64,000 nucleotides of DNA from Shinella sp. CPCC 101442 (lineage in GTDB: Bacteria; Pseudomonadota; Alphaproteobacteria; Rhizobiales; Rhizobiaceae). Under the pieces are notes generated by a model. That model was given only the letters and a program-made list of their open reading frames with translations. It was not told the DNA's origin and searched no databases. Each line of letters begins with the position of its first letter. Position 1 is the first letter of the stretch. Of the stretch, positions 30,516-37,885 are shown piece after piece. The stretch lies in contig NZ_JALIQS010000004.1 of NCBI RefSeq assembly GCF_024704725.1, positions 712,584 to 776,583 of the forward strand, given 5' to 3'. The translations under genes and the position numbers were made by a program.

Positions 30516-33500
30516 TCAATCTGCCAGCACGCGCGGCGAGGGAAAGCTCACCTCGACCAGCGTGCCTTCGTTCGGTGTGGAGCTGATCGAAAAGCTCGCC
30601 CTGTTGGCATCGACCATCGCCTTGGTCAGCGGCAGGCCGAGACCGGTGCCGTCGCCGCGCTTGCGCGCGCCGGTCGTCACCTGCCGGAAAGGCTTCATCG
30701 CCTGCTCCAGCTCGCTGCGCGTCATGCCGACCCCGGTATCGCGGATGCGCAGCACCACGCTGCCATTCGCCTCATAGGCGGTGGAGACGACGATCTGCCC
30801 GCCCGAGGGCGTGAAGCGGATGGCGTTCGACAGGATGTTGAGGGCGATCTGCTTGATGGAGCGCAGGTCCGCGACGATCTGCGGCACGTTGTTGGAGAGC
30901 GACGTGCGGATGATGACGCGTTGGCCGTTGGCCTGCGGCTGCACCAGCGAGACGGCTTCCGAAATCGTTTCGTTGAGGCCGACGGCGGTGAATTCGAGAT
31001 CCATCTCGCCCGCCTCGATCTTGGAAATGTCGAGCAGGTCGTTGACGATATCGAGCACATGGCGGCCCGAGCGGCCGATGTCGTTGGCATATTCGATGTA
31101 GCGCGGATGGCCGATCGGCCCGAAGCGTTCCGTCGCCATCATGTCGGAAAAGCCGATGATGGCGTTGAGCGGCGTGCGGATCTCATGGCTGACGCGGGCG
31201 AGAAAATCGCTCTTGTGGGCGTTCGCCGTCTCGGCAGCGCGCTTGGCGCTGCGCAGTTCCTCTTCCGTGCGCTTCCACTGGGTGATGTCGCGGATGACGG
31301 CGCAGAAACCGGAGGAGGACGACAGGCGCCCCATCGTCATGAAGAGCGGAATGAAGCCGCCAGCCGCCTCGCGGCCGATGACTTCGCGGCCGTCATTCAG
31401 CACGCTTGCGACCCCATGGCCCGAGAGGCCGGCGAGATAGTCGAGCACGGCCTTCTGGCTTTCATGGGCAAACAGCATGGCGAACGGCCGGCCGCGCGTC
31501 TCGTCCTCGTCATAGTTGAAGAGGGCGCTGGCCGAGCGGTTCATCGAGCGGATGTCGCCATCCTGGCCGACGACCACGACGCCGTCTGTCGCGGTTTCGA
31601 GGATCGAGCGCAATTCGCTGATCTCGATTCGCAGTGCTGCGGCAGCGGCCTGGTCGGCCGTGGGCTCATCGGTGTCCACCACCGGCGCGGGCACGGATTC
31701 GACGAGTGTCAGCGCGGGCTTCTCATGCGCGGGGGTCAGCGCCAGCATCAGGGCGGTGCCGTCCTCCCAGCGGATCGACTGGAGGCGGGCGCGCACCGCG
31801 CTCGTGCTTTCGCCGTCGGCATGGCGCAGCGCCATGGTGCCGTCGCCGTCTTCGGTGTCCTCATCCGGGGCGGCCAGCAGGATATCGAGCCCGCCCGAGG
31901 CTTCTAGGTCTTCCAGGCTGCGATAGCCGCTGAAACGGAAGAATTCCGGATTGGCATGGATCAGCCGGTCGCCGACATGCACGAGCAGCGCGACGGGCAG
32001 GGCATCGACCACGGTAGCGTTCAGGCCGTAGTCCATCTGCGTGCGCGGCGGCGCGATGGCCGTGCGCTCGCCGCCATGGTCGTCAGTCAGGAGATCATCG
32101 GCATGGGGGCCTATTTCGAGGCCGGGCATTTCCGCTTCGGTCTCATCCGTGTCGATGAGGATCGTATCGACGGTGTCTTCGTTCACATCTGCCGATTCGG
32201 CAGGAATGTTTGCGGGTGTTTCATTCGCAGCGTCATCCACCGGGCGGTCTTCCGGCTTGCGCTTTCCAAAGGACTCGCCGAGCTGGCGGGCGATTTCGCG
32301 GAATGCGGCCTGCTCGCCAGTCGACAGGCCATCGAACAGGCCGCCGCGATTGCGTCGGGTTTCGAGCTGCACCACCTTGTCGGAATGACGGCGGTTGGGT
32401 GTTTCCACGAGGCGCAGCGCCGGGCGCTCGCCGCGAAATGCGTCCGGTTCGTCGTCGCCGACCAGGGGTGTTGCGCCCGTCTCGATGTCAACAGATGCGT
32501 CGGCCGTATTGTCATCTTGTTCGGAGGCGGAGGGTGCGTCGATCTCGCCGTTTGTTTCCTCGGATACGGCTGGCGTTTCGTCCACGGCAGCTTCGGCCGT
32601 CTGGTCGGCCTCATCGAGCCGGTCGACCATCACCTCTTCCTGCGTCTCAGCAACATCGCCGAGCATCAGTCCGCGCGCATGGGCATCCTCGACGGCATCG
32701 GCGATGCGCACGATGCCGAAGCCGCGAAAACCATCGAATTCGCGGTTGCGGGAATAGGTCGGGAGCGCGGCGAGATCGACCGGGACGACAAGGGAGGTGC
32801 CTTCGACCGGCCAGAAGATCGTCTTGCCAGACCACGTGTCGCGGCGGCTGAGCAGGTCGCCGATCTTGCCATCCAAATCGAGATCGAAACGGGCGGCGAC
32901 ATCGACGAAACGCGCGCCGGAAATCGCTGCGGCCTGCGGCCCGACGGCGGCGGCGAACTCTTCCGAAATCTCGCTGAACCGGCCTTCCGCATCGATCTTC
33001 CAGACGAAACGGATCGGCCTGCCCTGGCGGTTGAAGAGAAAGCCCGACGCCGTCTCGTCCGTCGTCGCGACGTTGGTTTCTTCGCCTGCGGTTTCGTGCG
33101 CGATCTCTTCCACTGGCTCGGTGGGCGCGTCTTTTGAAGAGAGATCCACAAGCTCGGCGATCGGGTTCGCAGGTTCGTGCGCATGCTGCGGCGTCGCTTC
33201 GTCGATGACAGTCTCTTCCACTCCGCCGGGCGTTGCGGTCGGGTCTTCGATCCCGGCTGCGATTTCAGGCTCGGCCTCGTTGGGGATCGGCTCCAGTTCG
33301 GCTTCCATCTCTACCGTCTCGGCGAGAGGCTCGTCCTGCGCCGGGAACGTTTCGGTTGCGGAGGGTTCGACCGCGATTTCCGGCTCGACCACGTCCTGCA
33401 GTACGGCGGGGGCGGCTTCCTCTTCATCCGGATCGAGATGCCCGAGGATCGTTTCGACGGCAAACAGCAGATGCAGGGCCGGGTCGCTGGATATGCGGCC

Positions 33501-34109
33501 GATGGCGGCCGGGAGATGACCGCGACCCGTTGCGACGGGGCGCTTTACAAGATGCTCGGGACTGCGGCCCGCCGCCTGCACGAGCGCACGACGCGTTTCG
33601 ATGCTGATGGCGAGGCGATCGAAGCCGTCGGAGCCGGCAATCACGGTGCCCTCTTCGTCGAGCACGGCCATATGCGTGTCGGGATCGTCGAAGCCGGCAA
33701 GCATGGCGACGGCCGTTTCCTCCTGGCTCTGGCGGCCACCGGCGACGGGGGTGTGGAAAAGGATGGCCTCGTCACCGGGGCGAATGGTGATCGCCTCGAC
33801 CGTGGCGGTGACGGGCATGCTGCGAAAGCCGCTGCCGATGCGCATGACGAGGCTGCGCCGGTCTCCAGGCAGTTGCACCTGTCGGGCGGTGGCGGAAAGC
33901 TGACGGAAGGTAATATCGCCGCGATCCGGGCCGGCATCGAGGAAATCGTAGATATTCTCTTCGCCGAAAAGGGCCGCGCCCCGGCCGTTCGACCACAGCA
34001 CGCGGCTCATGTCCTTTGAAAACAGCACGACGGCTTCGCCCCGTGCGAAGGGCAGGCGCACCCGCTCGTGGACGGCAACGTCGATAAAGGGATACTGCTT
34101 TGCGGACAT
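30516..34109 (-). CDS. cbrA: PAS-domain sensor histidine kinase, CbrA-like
   Basis: 1197-residue kinase. PAS-like N-terminal segments (about 20-200 and 380-480) flank long acidic, Ala/Glu/Thr-rich linkers (about 215-370 and 490-690), with further PAS domains at about 720-800 and 845-950. The C-terminal core has the H-box FLARVSHEIRTPLNAIIGF with H975, N-box NILSNAIRFTP, G1 RDTGVGM and G2 GDGTGLGLPLTKAM. There is no transmembrane span, so it is probably cytoplasmic. The core resembles PleC/DivJ/PdhS kinases. In S. meliloti CbrA, next to the phasin gene, feeds the DivK-CtrA cell-cycle pathway. Confidence 0.82.
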   Translation of the reverse strand: MSAKQYPFIDVAVHERVRLPFARGEAVVLFSKDMSRVLWSNGRGAALFGEENIYDFLDAGPDRGDITFRQLSATARQVQLPGDRRSLVMRIGSGFRSMPVTATVEAITIRPGDEAILFHTPVAGGRQSQEETAVAMLAGFDDPDTHMAVLDEEGTVIAGSDGFDRLAISIETRRALVQAAGRSPEHLVKRPVATGRGHLPAAIGRISSDPALHLLFAVETILGHLDPDEEEAAPAVLQDVVEPEIAVEPSATETFPAQDEPLAETVEMEAELEPIPNEAEPEIAAGIEDPTATPGGVEETVIDEATPQHAHEPANPIAELVDLSSKDAPTEPVEEIAHETAGEETNVATTDETASGFLFNRQGRPIRFVWKIDAEGRFSEISEEFAAAVGPQAAAISGARFVDVAARFDLDLDGKIGDLLSRRDTWSGKTIFWPVEGTSLVVPVDLAALPTYSRNREFDGFRGFGIVRIADAVEDAHARGLMLGDVAETQEEVMVDRLDEADQTAEAAVDETPAVSEETNGEIDAPSASEQDDNTADASVDIETGATPLVGDDEPDAFRGERPALRLVETPNRRHSDKVVQLETRRNRGGLFDGLSTGEQAAFREIARQLGESFGKRKPEDRPVDDAANETPANIPAESADVNEDTVDTILIDTDETEAEMPGLEIGPHADDLLTDDHGGERTAIAPPRTQMDYGLNATVVDALPVALLVHVGDRLIHANPEFFRFSGYRSLEDLEASGGLDILLAAPDEDTEDGDGTMALRHADGESTSAVRARLQSIRWEDGTALMLALTPAHEKPALTLVESVPAPVVDTDEPTADQAAAAALRIEISELRSILETATDGVVVVGQDGDIRSMNRSASALFNYDEDETRGRPFAMLFAHESQKAVLDYLAGLSGHGVASVLNDGREVIGREAAGGFIPLFMTMGRLSSSSGFCAVIRDITQWKRTEEELRSAKRAAETANAHKSDFLARVSHEIRTPLNAIIGFSDMMATERFGPIGHPRYIEYANDIGRSGRHVLDIVNDLLDISKIEAGEMDLEFTAVGLNETISEAVSLVQPQANGQRVIIRTSLSNNVPQIVADLRSIKQIALNILSNAIRFTPSGGQIVVSTAYEANGSVVLRIRDTGVGMTRSELEQAMKPFRQVTTGARKRGDGTGLGLPLTKAMVDANRASFSISSTPNEGTLVEVSFPSPRVLAD

Positions 34110-34249
34110 GTTCAGGCCTGTATCTGGCTTCCGGCGTCCCGGTTTTCAATTAACGCTTTATTAATAGCCGTGGTGCCTCGGGGGGTCCAGCGCCGGGGCC
34201 TGAAACGCGGCGGCTTTCGGGCGGAAGGGTTAACGTCCCAAGGATTTAT

Positions 34250-34296
34250 TGTGCAGCGCACAAAATTGTTGCAATGCGAAATAAGATCGGCTATAT
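34250..34296 (+). promoter_or_regulatory. phaP promoter with PhaR-like palindrome
   Basis: TTGCAA (34269-34274) and TATATA (34292-34297), 17 bases apart, form a sigma-70-type promoter 57 bases before phaP. Just upstream, TGTGC-AGC-GCACA (34250-34262) is a perfect palindrome of the TGC-N3-GCA type reported for the PHB regulator PhaR, and a partial copy (TTGCAATGC) overlaps the -35. Confidence 0.6.
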
Positions 34297-34353
34297 AGGG
34301 CTCATCCAAGAACACGGCGCCTCTAGAGAGGGCCAAACCAAGGAGCGCATGCA

Positions 34354-34803
34354 ATGGCTACCAAGAAGACCGACGACGTATTCTCGATCGCTTCCATCGA
34401 TCCCTCCAAGATTTCCGAAAGCTTCCGCGACTTCGCCGAAAAGGGCGCCGCACAGACCAAGGAAGCCTATGCCAAGATGAAGGAAGCCGCCGAAGACGCG
34501 ACCAAGACCGTTGAAGCGACGCTCGAAAGCGCGCAGGCCGGCTCCGTCGAACTCGGCCTCAAGGCAATCGATGCGCTGCGCACCAATGCCGAAAACTCGC
34601 TTTCCCATATGGAAGCCCTGCTCGGCGTGAAGTCCGTTGCCGAACTCTTCGAACTGCAGACCGCGTTCATGCGCAAGCAGGCCGAAGTCGTCGTCGAACA
34701 GGCCAAGTCGCTTCAGGAAACCTCCAAGAAGGTTGCCGAGAAGGTTTCGGCTCCGGGCAAGTCGGCCACTGAGAAGGCCATGAAGTCCTTCAAGACCGTC
34801 TAA
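34354..34803 (+). CDS. phaP: Phasin
   Basis: 149-residue amphipathic helical protein that coats polyhydroxybutyrate granules. The sequence is almost all heptad-like helix (FRDFAEKGAAQTKEAYAKMKEAAEDATKTVEATLESAQAG; SLSHMEALLGVKSVAELFELQTAFMRKQAEVVVEQAKSLQETSKKVAEK), which is the phasin_2 pattern. There is no signal peptide. Its promoter carries a PhaR-like palindrome and a terminator follows. It matches the place of PhaP1 beside cbrA in S. meliloti (recalled). Confidence 0.9.
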   Translation: MATKKTDDVFSIASIDPSKISESFRDFAEKGAAQTKEAYAKMKEAAEDATKTVEATLESAQAGSVELGLKAIDALRTNAENSLSHMEALLGVKSVAELFELQTAFMRKQAEVVVEQAKSLQETSKKVAEKVSAPGKSATEKAMKSFKTV

Positions 34804-34837
34804 GCTGCAGATAGTGCGGATTTCGATCCTGTGATAG

Positions 34838-34867
34838 AATGGCCGGGCGGATCGTCCGGCCATTTTC
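34838..34867 (+). terminator. Intrinsic terminator of phaP
   Basis: AATGGCCGG (34838-34846) pairs with CCGGCCATT (34856-34864) around a 9-base loop, followed by TTC. Confidence 0.75.
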
Positions 34868-34949
34868 GTTCGGAGCGTCGCAAAAAACGCTTGAAAAATG
34901 GTGCGGCTGCCCGTATGTGACGCACCAAGCGCGGTCAACGCGCCCTTGT

Positions 34950-35026
34950 GCGGTTGTAGCTCAGTTGGTTAGAGCGCAGGTTTGTGGCACCTGAGGTCGG
35001 TGGTTCGACCCCACTCAACCGTACCA
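34950..35026 (+). tRNA. tRNA-His (anticodon GUG)
   Basis: 77-nt cloverleaf. The acceptor stem GCGGTTG pairs with CAACCGT (a G1-U72 wobble). After TA comes the D arm GCTC…GAGC, the anticodon arm CAGGT-TTGTGGC-ACCTG with GTG at 34984-34986, the T arm with GGTTCGACC, then A73 and an encoded CCA. The base before G1 is T, so there is no encoded G-1 and the discriminator is A. This is the unusual tRNA-His type known in a subset of Alphaproteobacteria. Confidence 0.95.
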
Positions 35027-35076
35027 TTCCTCTCTCCTGATAAGTTGTTTCGATAGGACTTATCGGGAGAGAGGAA
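35027..35076. other. 19-bp inverted repeat directly after tRNA-His
   Basis: The arm 35027-35045 (TTCCTCTCTCCTGATAAGT) pairs with 35058-35076 with a single T-G wobble and a 12-base loop. It starts at the first base after the CCA. There is no T-run on the plus strand. It may be a terminator or 3' processing hairpin for the tRNA precursor, or an integration scar. Confidence 0.6.
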
Positions 35077-35142
35077 ACATTCTCCCAATCGTATCATTTG
35101 CCTTCCACATCGTGATCCGGTTGCCGTGCCGGTGGCGTGCTG

Positions 35143-36090
35143 TCAGTCGCCCCAGCTCACGAATTTCAGTGTCGCGTTTCCATTCATCTTGTAGCCGATG
35201 ACTGCGCATCCATTCTTCGCGCGGACAGGTGCGGCGCCCTTCAGCACCAATGTGTGCCAGCCCTCCTGCCGTCCCGCCACGTTGTACGGCGCCGGCTCGC
35301 AGCCTTTCTTGAAGACATATGCCGTGCCCTTGATCGTCGCCCTGTCGTCATAGGGATCCCATGGCGCGCTGGCTTTGAACAGCAGCATGCCGGCCTTCAC
35401 CGTGCCTGCAATCTTTGTCTTGGGCTTTTCGTAGACGATCGTGCCAGCGCCCGGATCGATGCGGACATCGGAGCCGTTGTGGTCGAACAGGCTGCGCATG
35501 TCGATGGCATCGCTGGCCTCGAATGAAGCGGTCTCGGCCTGTATCGTCTCGCCGTCGCGCGGTGCGACACTCGACTTGTCAGCGATCCATGGTGCCGCGT
35601 CGGCGAAAAACTGCTGGTTGCCGTCGCAGACTTTCCAGTATCGATATTCGCCGCGATCATAGCGATGGACCGGGAAACAGAAGCCGGGGCCGGTCATCTC
35701 GATATCCGGCATCCCACCCGTCTTGCGGGGATGGAAGATCAGCCCCTGCGTATTGTCAGCCTCGATCAGCATCGTCCAGTTCCCGCCGGACTTGGACAGG
35801 AGAAAGACATTCTGGCCAGTCATGCCGTAACAGCCGGTGACGCCGTTCCCCAATTTGGCGGGAGAACTGCTGACAAGCACCTCGTTGACGCCGTCGGCAT
35901 CGATATCGCGCTGCGTGGCAATGTAGGCGACCGTGGTGCCGGCCGAGGTCACGCATTCCTCGATGCCGCTGTCCTTCTCTCGCGCCGTGACGATCTGAAG
36001 GGCCGCATCGACATCGGCCTGAGGCCAGTCTGCCGCGACTGCCGGCAGGGTGGTGGCGAAAACGGCGGATGCGGCAAAAATGAACTTCAT
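35143..36090 (-). CDS. Secreted protein of unknown function
   Basis: 315 residues starting MKFIFAASAVFATTLPAVAADWPQ: a clean signal peptide with AXA cleavage near residue 20. DIDADGVNEVLVSSS resembles an FG-GAP/EF-hand-like Asp-rich loop, and the protein contains several cysteines (EECVTS, GCYGMTG, FCFPV, KVCDGN, KKGCEP, KNGCAV) that could form disulfides in the periplasm. The C-terminal third looks like a beta-rich domain. No family is recognised. The longer in-frame start upstream is rejected because it hides the signal peptide. It is the first gene of the block after tRNA-His. Confidence 0.7.
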   Translation of the reverse strand: MKFIFAASAVFATTLPAVAADWPQADVDAALQIVTAREKDSGIEECVTSAGTTVAYIATQRDIDADGVNEVLVSSSPAKLGNGVTGCYGMTGQNVFLLSKSGGNWTMLIEADNTQGLIFHPRKTGGMPDIEMTGPGFCFPVHRYDRGEYRYWKVCDGNQQFFADAAPWIADKSSVAPRDGETIQAETASFEASDAIDMRSLFDHNGSDVRIDPGAGTIVYEKPKTKIAGTVKAGMLLFKASAPWDPYDDRATIKGTAYVFKKGCEPAPYNVAGRQEGWHTLVLKGAAPVRAKNGCAVIGYKMNGNATLKFVSWGD

Positions 36091-36237
36091 GAAAATCGCT
36101 CCTGTCATTGCCCTCAGGGTTGTAAGGCGAGGGTGTTGCGACCCTGTTGACGCGGCTGCTGCAAGTTTACCGATCTGCACATCGCGACAACGAAAAATCC
36201 CGGTGCTGCCGAGCCTCTTGACAATCATCTAAAATAG

Positions 36238-36251
36238 GTAGATCGGTCTAC
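36238..36251. promoter_or_regulatory. TetR-type operator
   Basis: GTAGA-TCGG-TCTAC is a near-perfect palindrome 17 bases before the tetR-type start. A TTGACA (36218-36223) lies just upstream, so binding here would block the promoter. Autoregulation of the tetR-DMT operon is inferred. Confidence 0.6.
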
Positions 36252-36267
36252 ATAAAGATGAGGTGCG

Positions 36268-36840
36268 ATGATGAGTGAGCGGGTACCGGCGCGGGAGCGG
36301 TTGCTGAAAGCGGCTGCGGAGCTGTTTTATCGCGATGGGGTGGGTGCGACGGGGATCGATACGATCACCGCCCATGCCGGCGTCGCCAAGATGAGCCTCT
36401 ACAACAATTTTGCCTCCAAGTCGGATCTCGTGAAGGCCTATCTCGATGCGCGGCTGGAAGAGTGGCATGTGCTCTACCGCGAGCGGCTCGCCACGGCCGC
36501 GACACCGCGTGAAAAGTTGCTGGCTGTCTTCGATTCCTATGTCGACCATGCCGAGCTCGCCTACGGGTGGGGGTTTCGCGGCTGCGGACTGCTCAATGCC
36601 GCCGCCGAACTGCCCGTCGGTGACGCCGGCCGGGCGACGGTTGCCTTCCAGAAGGAAGAGGTCGAGCAGCTCTTCAAGGACTACCTTCGCCAGATGAAAC
36701 CGGCTGCTGCAATCGACGAGACGGCCGAGCATCTCTCCTTTGTACTCGAAGGCGCCATGGCCCGCGCGGGTCTGGACGGCCATGACGGGCGGCTGAAGGC
36801 GGCCCGCCGGATCGCCATTTCAATCGTGGACCAGCTATGA
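36268..36840 (+). CDS. TetR/AcrR family transcriptional regulator
   Basis: 190-residue repressor. The N-terminal HTH (RLLKAAAELFYRDGVGATGIDTITAHAGVAKMSLYNNFASKSDLV) is at about 10-55 and is followed by an all-helical ligand domain. ATGATG gives two possible starts three bases apart. The stop overlaps the ATG of a DMT exporter gene (ATGA), so the two are translationally coupled, and a palindrome lies in the promoter. It probably represses this operon and is released by the exporter substrate. Confidence 0.88.
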   Translation: MMSERVPARERLLKAAAELFYRDGVGATGIDTITAHAGVAKMSLYNNFASKSDLVKAYLDARLEEWHVLYRERLATAATPREKLLAVFDSYVDHAELAYGWGFRGCGLLNAAAELPVGDAGRATVAFQKEEVEQLFKDYLRQMKPAAAIDETAEHLSFVLEGAMARAGLDGHDGRLKAARRIAISIVDQL

Positions 36841-37763
36841 CCTCTTCCGATCTCGCCTTGCCCTTGCGCCGGCCGAACCGGTTCACGGCACTTGCCGTTC
36901 TCATCCTTCTGGAGGCTGCGCTCGTCGTGTGCTGGAGCGCCGGCTTTATCGGTGTGCGCTTTGCCAGCGACCATGCGCCGATCTTCCTGATCCTGCTGTG
37001 GCGCAGCCTCGTTTCCGGCCTCGTGCTGCTGCCTTTCGCCCTTACCATGGGGCCGAAGATCCGGGGCAGGGACGTGCTCTTCCAGATGCTGCTCGGCGCG
37101 CTTGCCATGGCCGGCTATCTCTCGGGCTTCGCGCTGGCGATCGGGCTCGGTGTTCCGACCGGCCTCGTCGCGCTCATCACCGATATGCTGCCGCTTGCCG
37201 TCGCCTTCCTCTCCTGGCCCATTCTGGGGCAGGTCCTGACGGGGCGGCAATGGATCGGCTCCTTCATCGGCCTTGCCGGCGTCATCATCGCCTCGGCCGG
37301 ATCGCTCGATTGGGGCAATGTCCCGCTCTGGGCCTATGGACTTCCCGTGCTCGGCACGCTGTCGCTGGCGCTCGCAACACTCCTGCAAAAACGCAGCGCG
37401 GTGAACGCCATGCCGGTTTACCAGAGCCTGTGCTTCCAGTGCCTGTCGGCCGCCGCGATTTTTTCCGTGCTCGCCTGGAACGAGGGCGGGGTGATGCCGG
37501 TCCTGGATCGCAGCTTCATCGGCGGCTTAATCTGGCTCGTCTTTGTCGCGACCTTCGGCGCCTGGAGCCTCTACTATCTCGCGCTGCGCAAGTCCTCACC
37601 GGCGCGGGTGACGGCGATCCTCTATCTCAGCCCGCCCGTCACGATGATCTGGGCCTTCGTGATGTTCGGCGAGCCGCTGTCCTGGGCCATGGCGTTGGGC
37701 CTTCTCGTGTCGCTCGGCGGTATCGTCCTCGTGGCACGGGCGCGGCCGGTGCTGCACGACTAG
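36837..37763 (+). CDS. EamA/DMT family transporter
   Basis: 308-residue membrane protein with about ten hydrophobic spans in two EamA repeats (about 20-155 and 165-300). Typical pieces are CWSAGFIGVRFA in the first repeat, and YYLALRKSSPARVTAILYLSPPVTMIWAFVMFGEPLS in the second. It is likely an exporter of a metabolite or drug. It is coupled to the upstream TetR gene by a 4-base overlap. Substrate unknown. Confidence 0.85.
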   Translation: MTSSDLALPLRRPNRFTALAVLILLEAALVVCWSAGFIGVRFASDHAPIFLILLWRSLVSGLVLLPFALTMGPKIRGRDVLFQMLLGALAMAGYLSGFALAIGLGVPTGLVALITDMLPLAVAFLSWPILGQVLTGRQWIGSFIGLAGVIIASAGSLDWGNVPLWAYGLPVLGTLSLALATLLQKRSAVNAMPVYQSLCFQCLSAAAIFSVLAWNEGGVMPVLDRSFIGGLIWLVFVATFGAWSLYYLALRKSSPARVTAILYLSPPVTMIWAFVMFGEPLSWAMALGLLVSLGGIVLVARARPVLHD

Positions 37764-37885
37764 CTGGCTGTAAACCCTTCATTTACCACGCCTTTGACCG
37801 GCTTCCCGATTTGGGACTGTATTAGGAATCCGTTGACCAATGAATCCCTAGGGTCATCCCGTTCCCATGACGGGGGCCGGTTCGC

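Noticed and set aside
28619..30586. 655-residue open frame on the plus strand
   Set aside because: It is antisense to the iron permease and shows no family; its start lies in the small RNA terminator region.
31956..33137. 393-residue open frame on the plus strand inside cbrA
   Set aside because: It lies opposite the acidic linkers of the kinase; composition bias explains the open frame.
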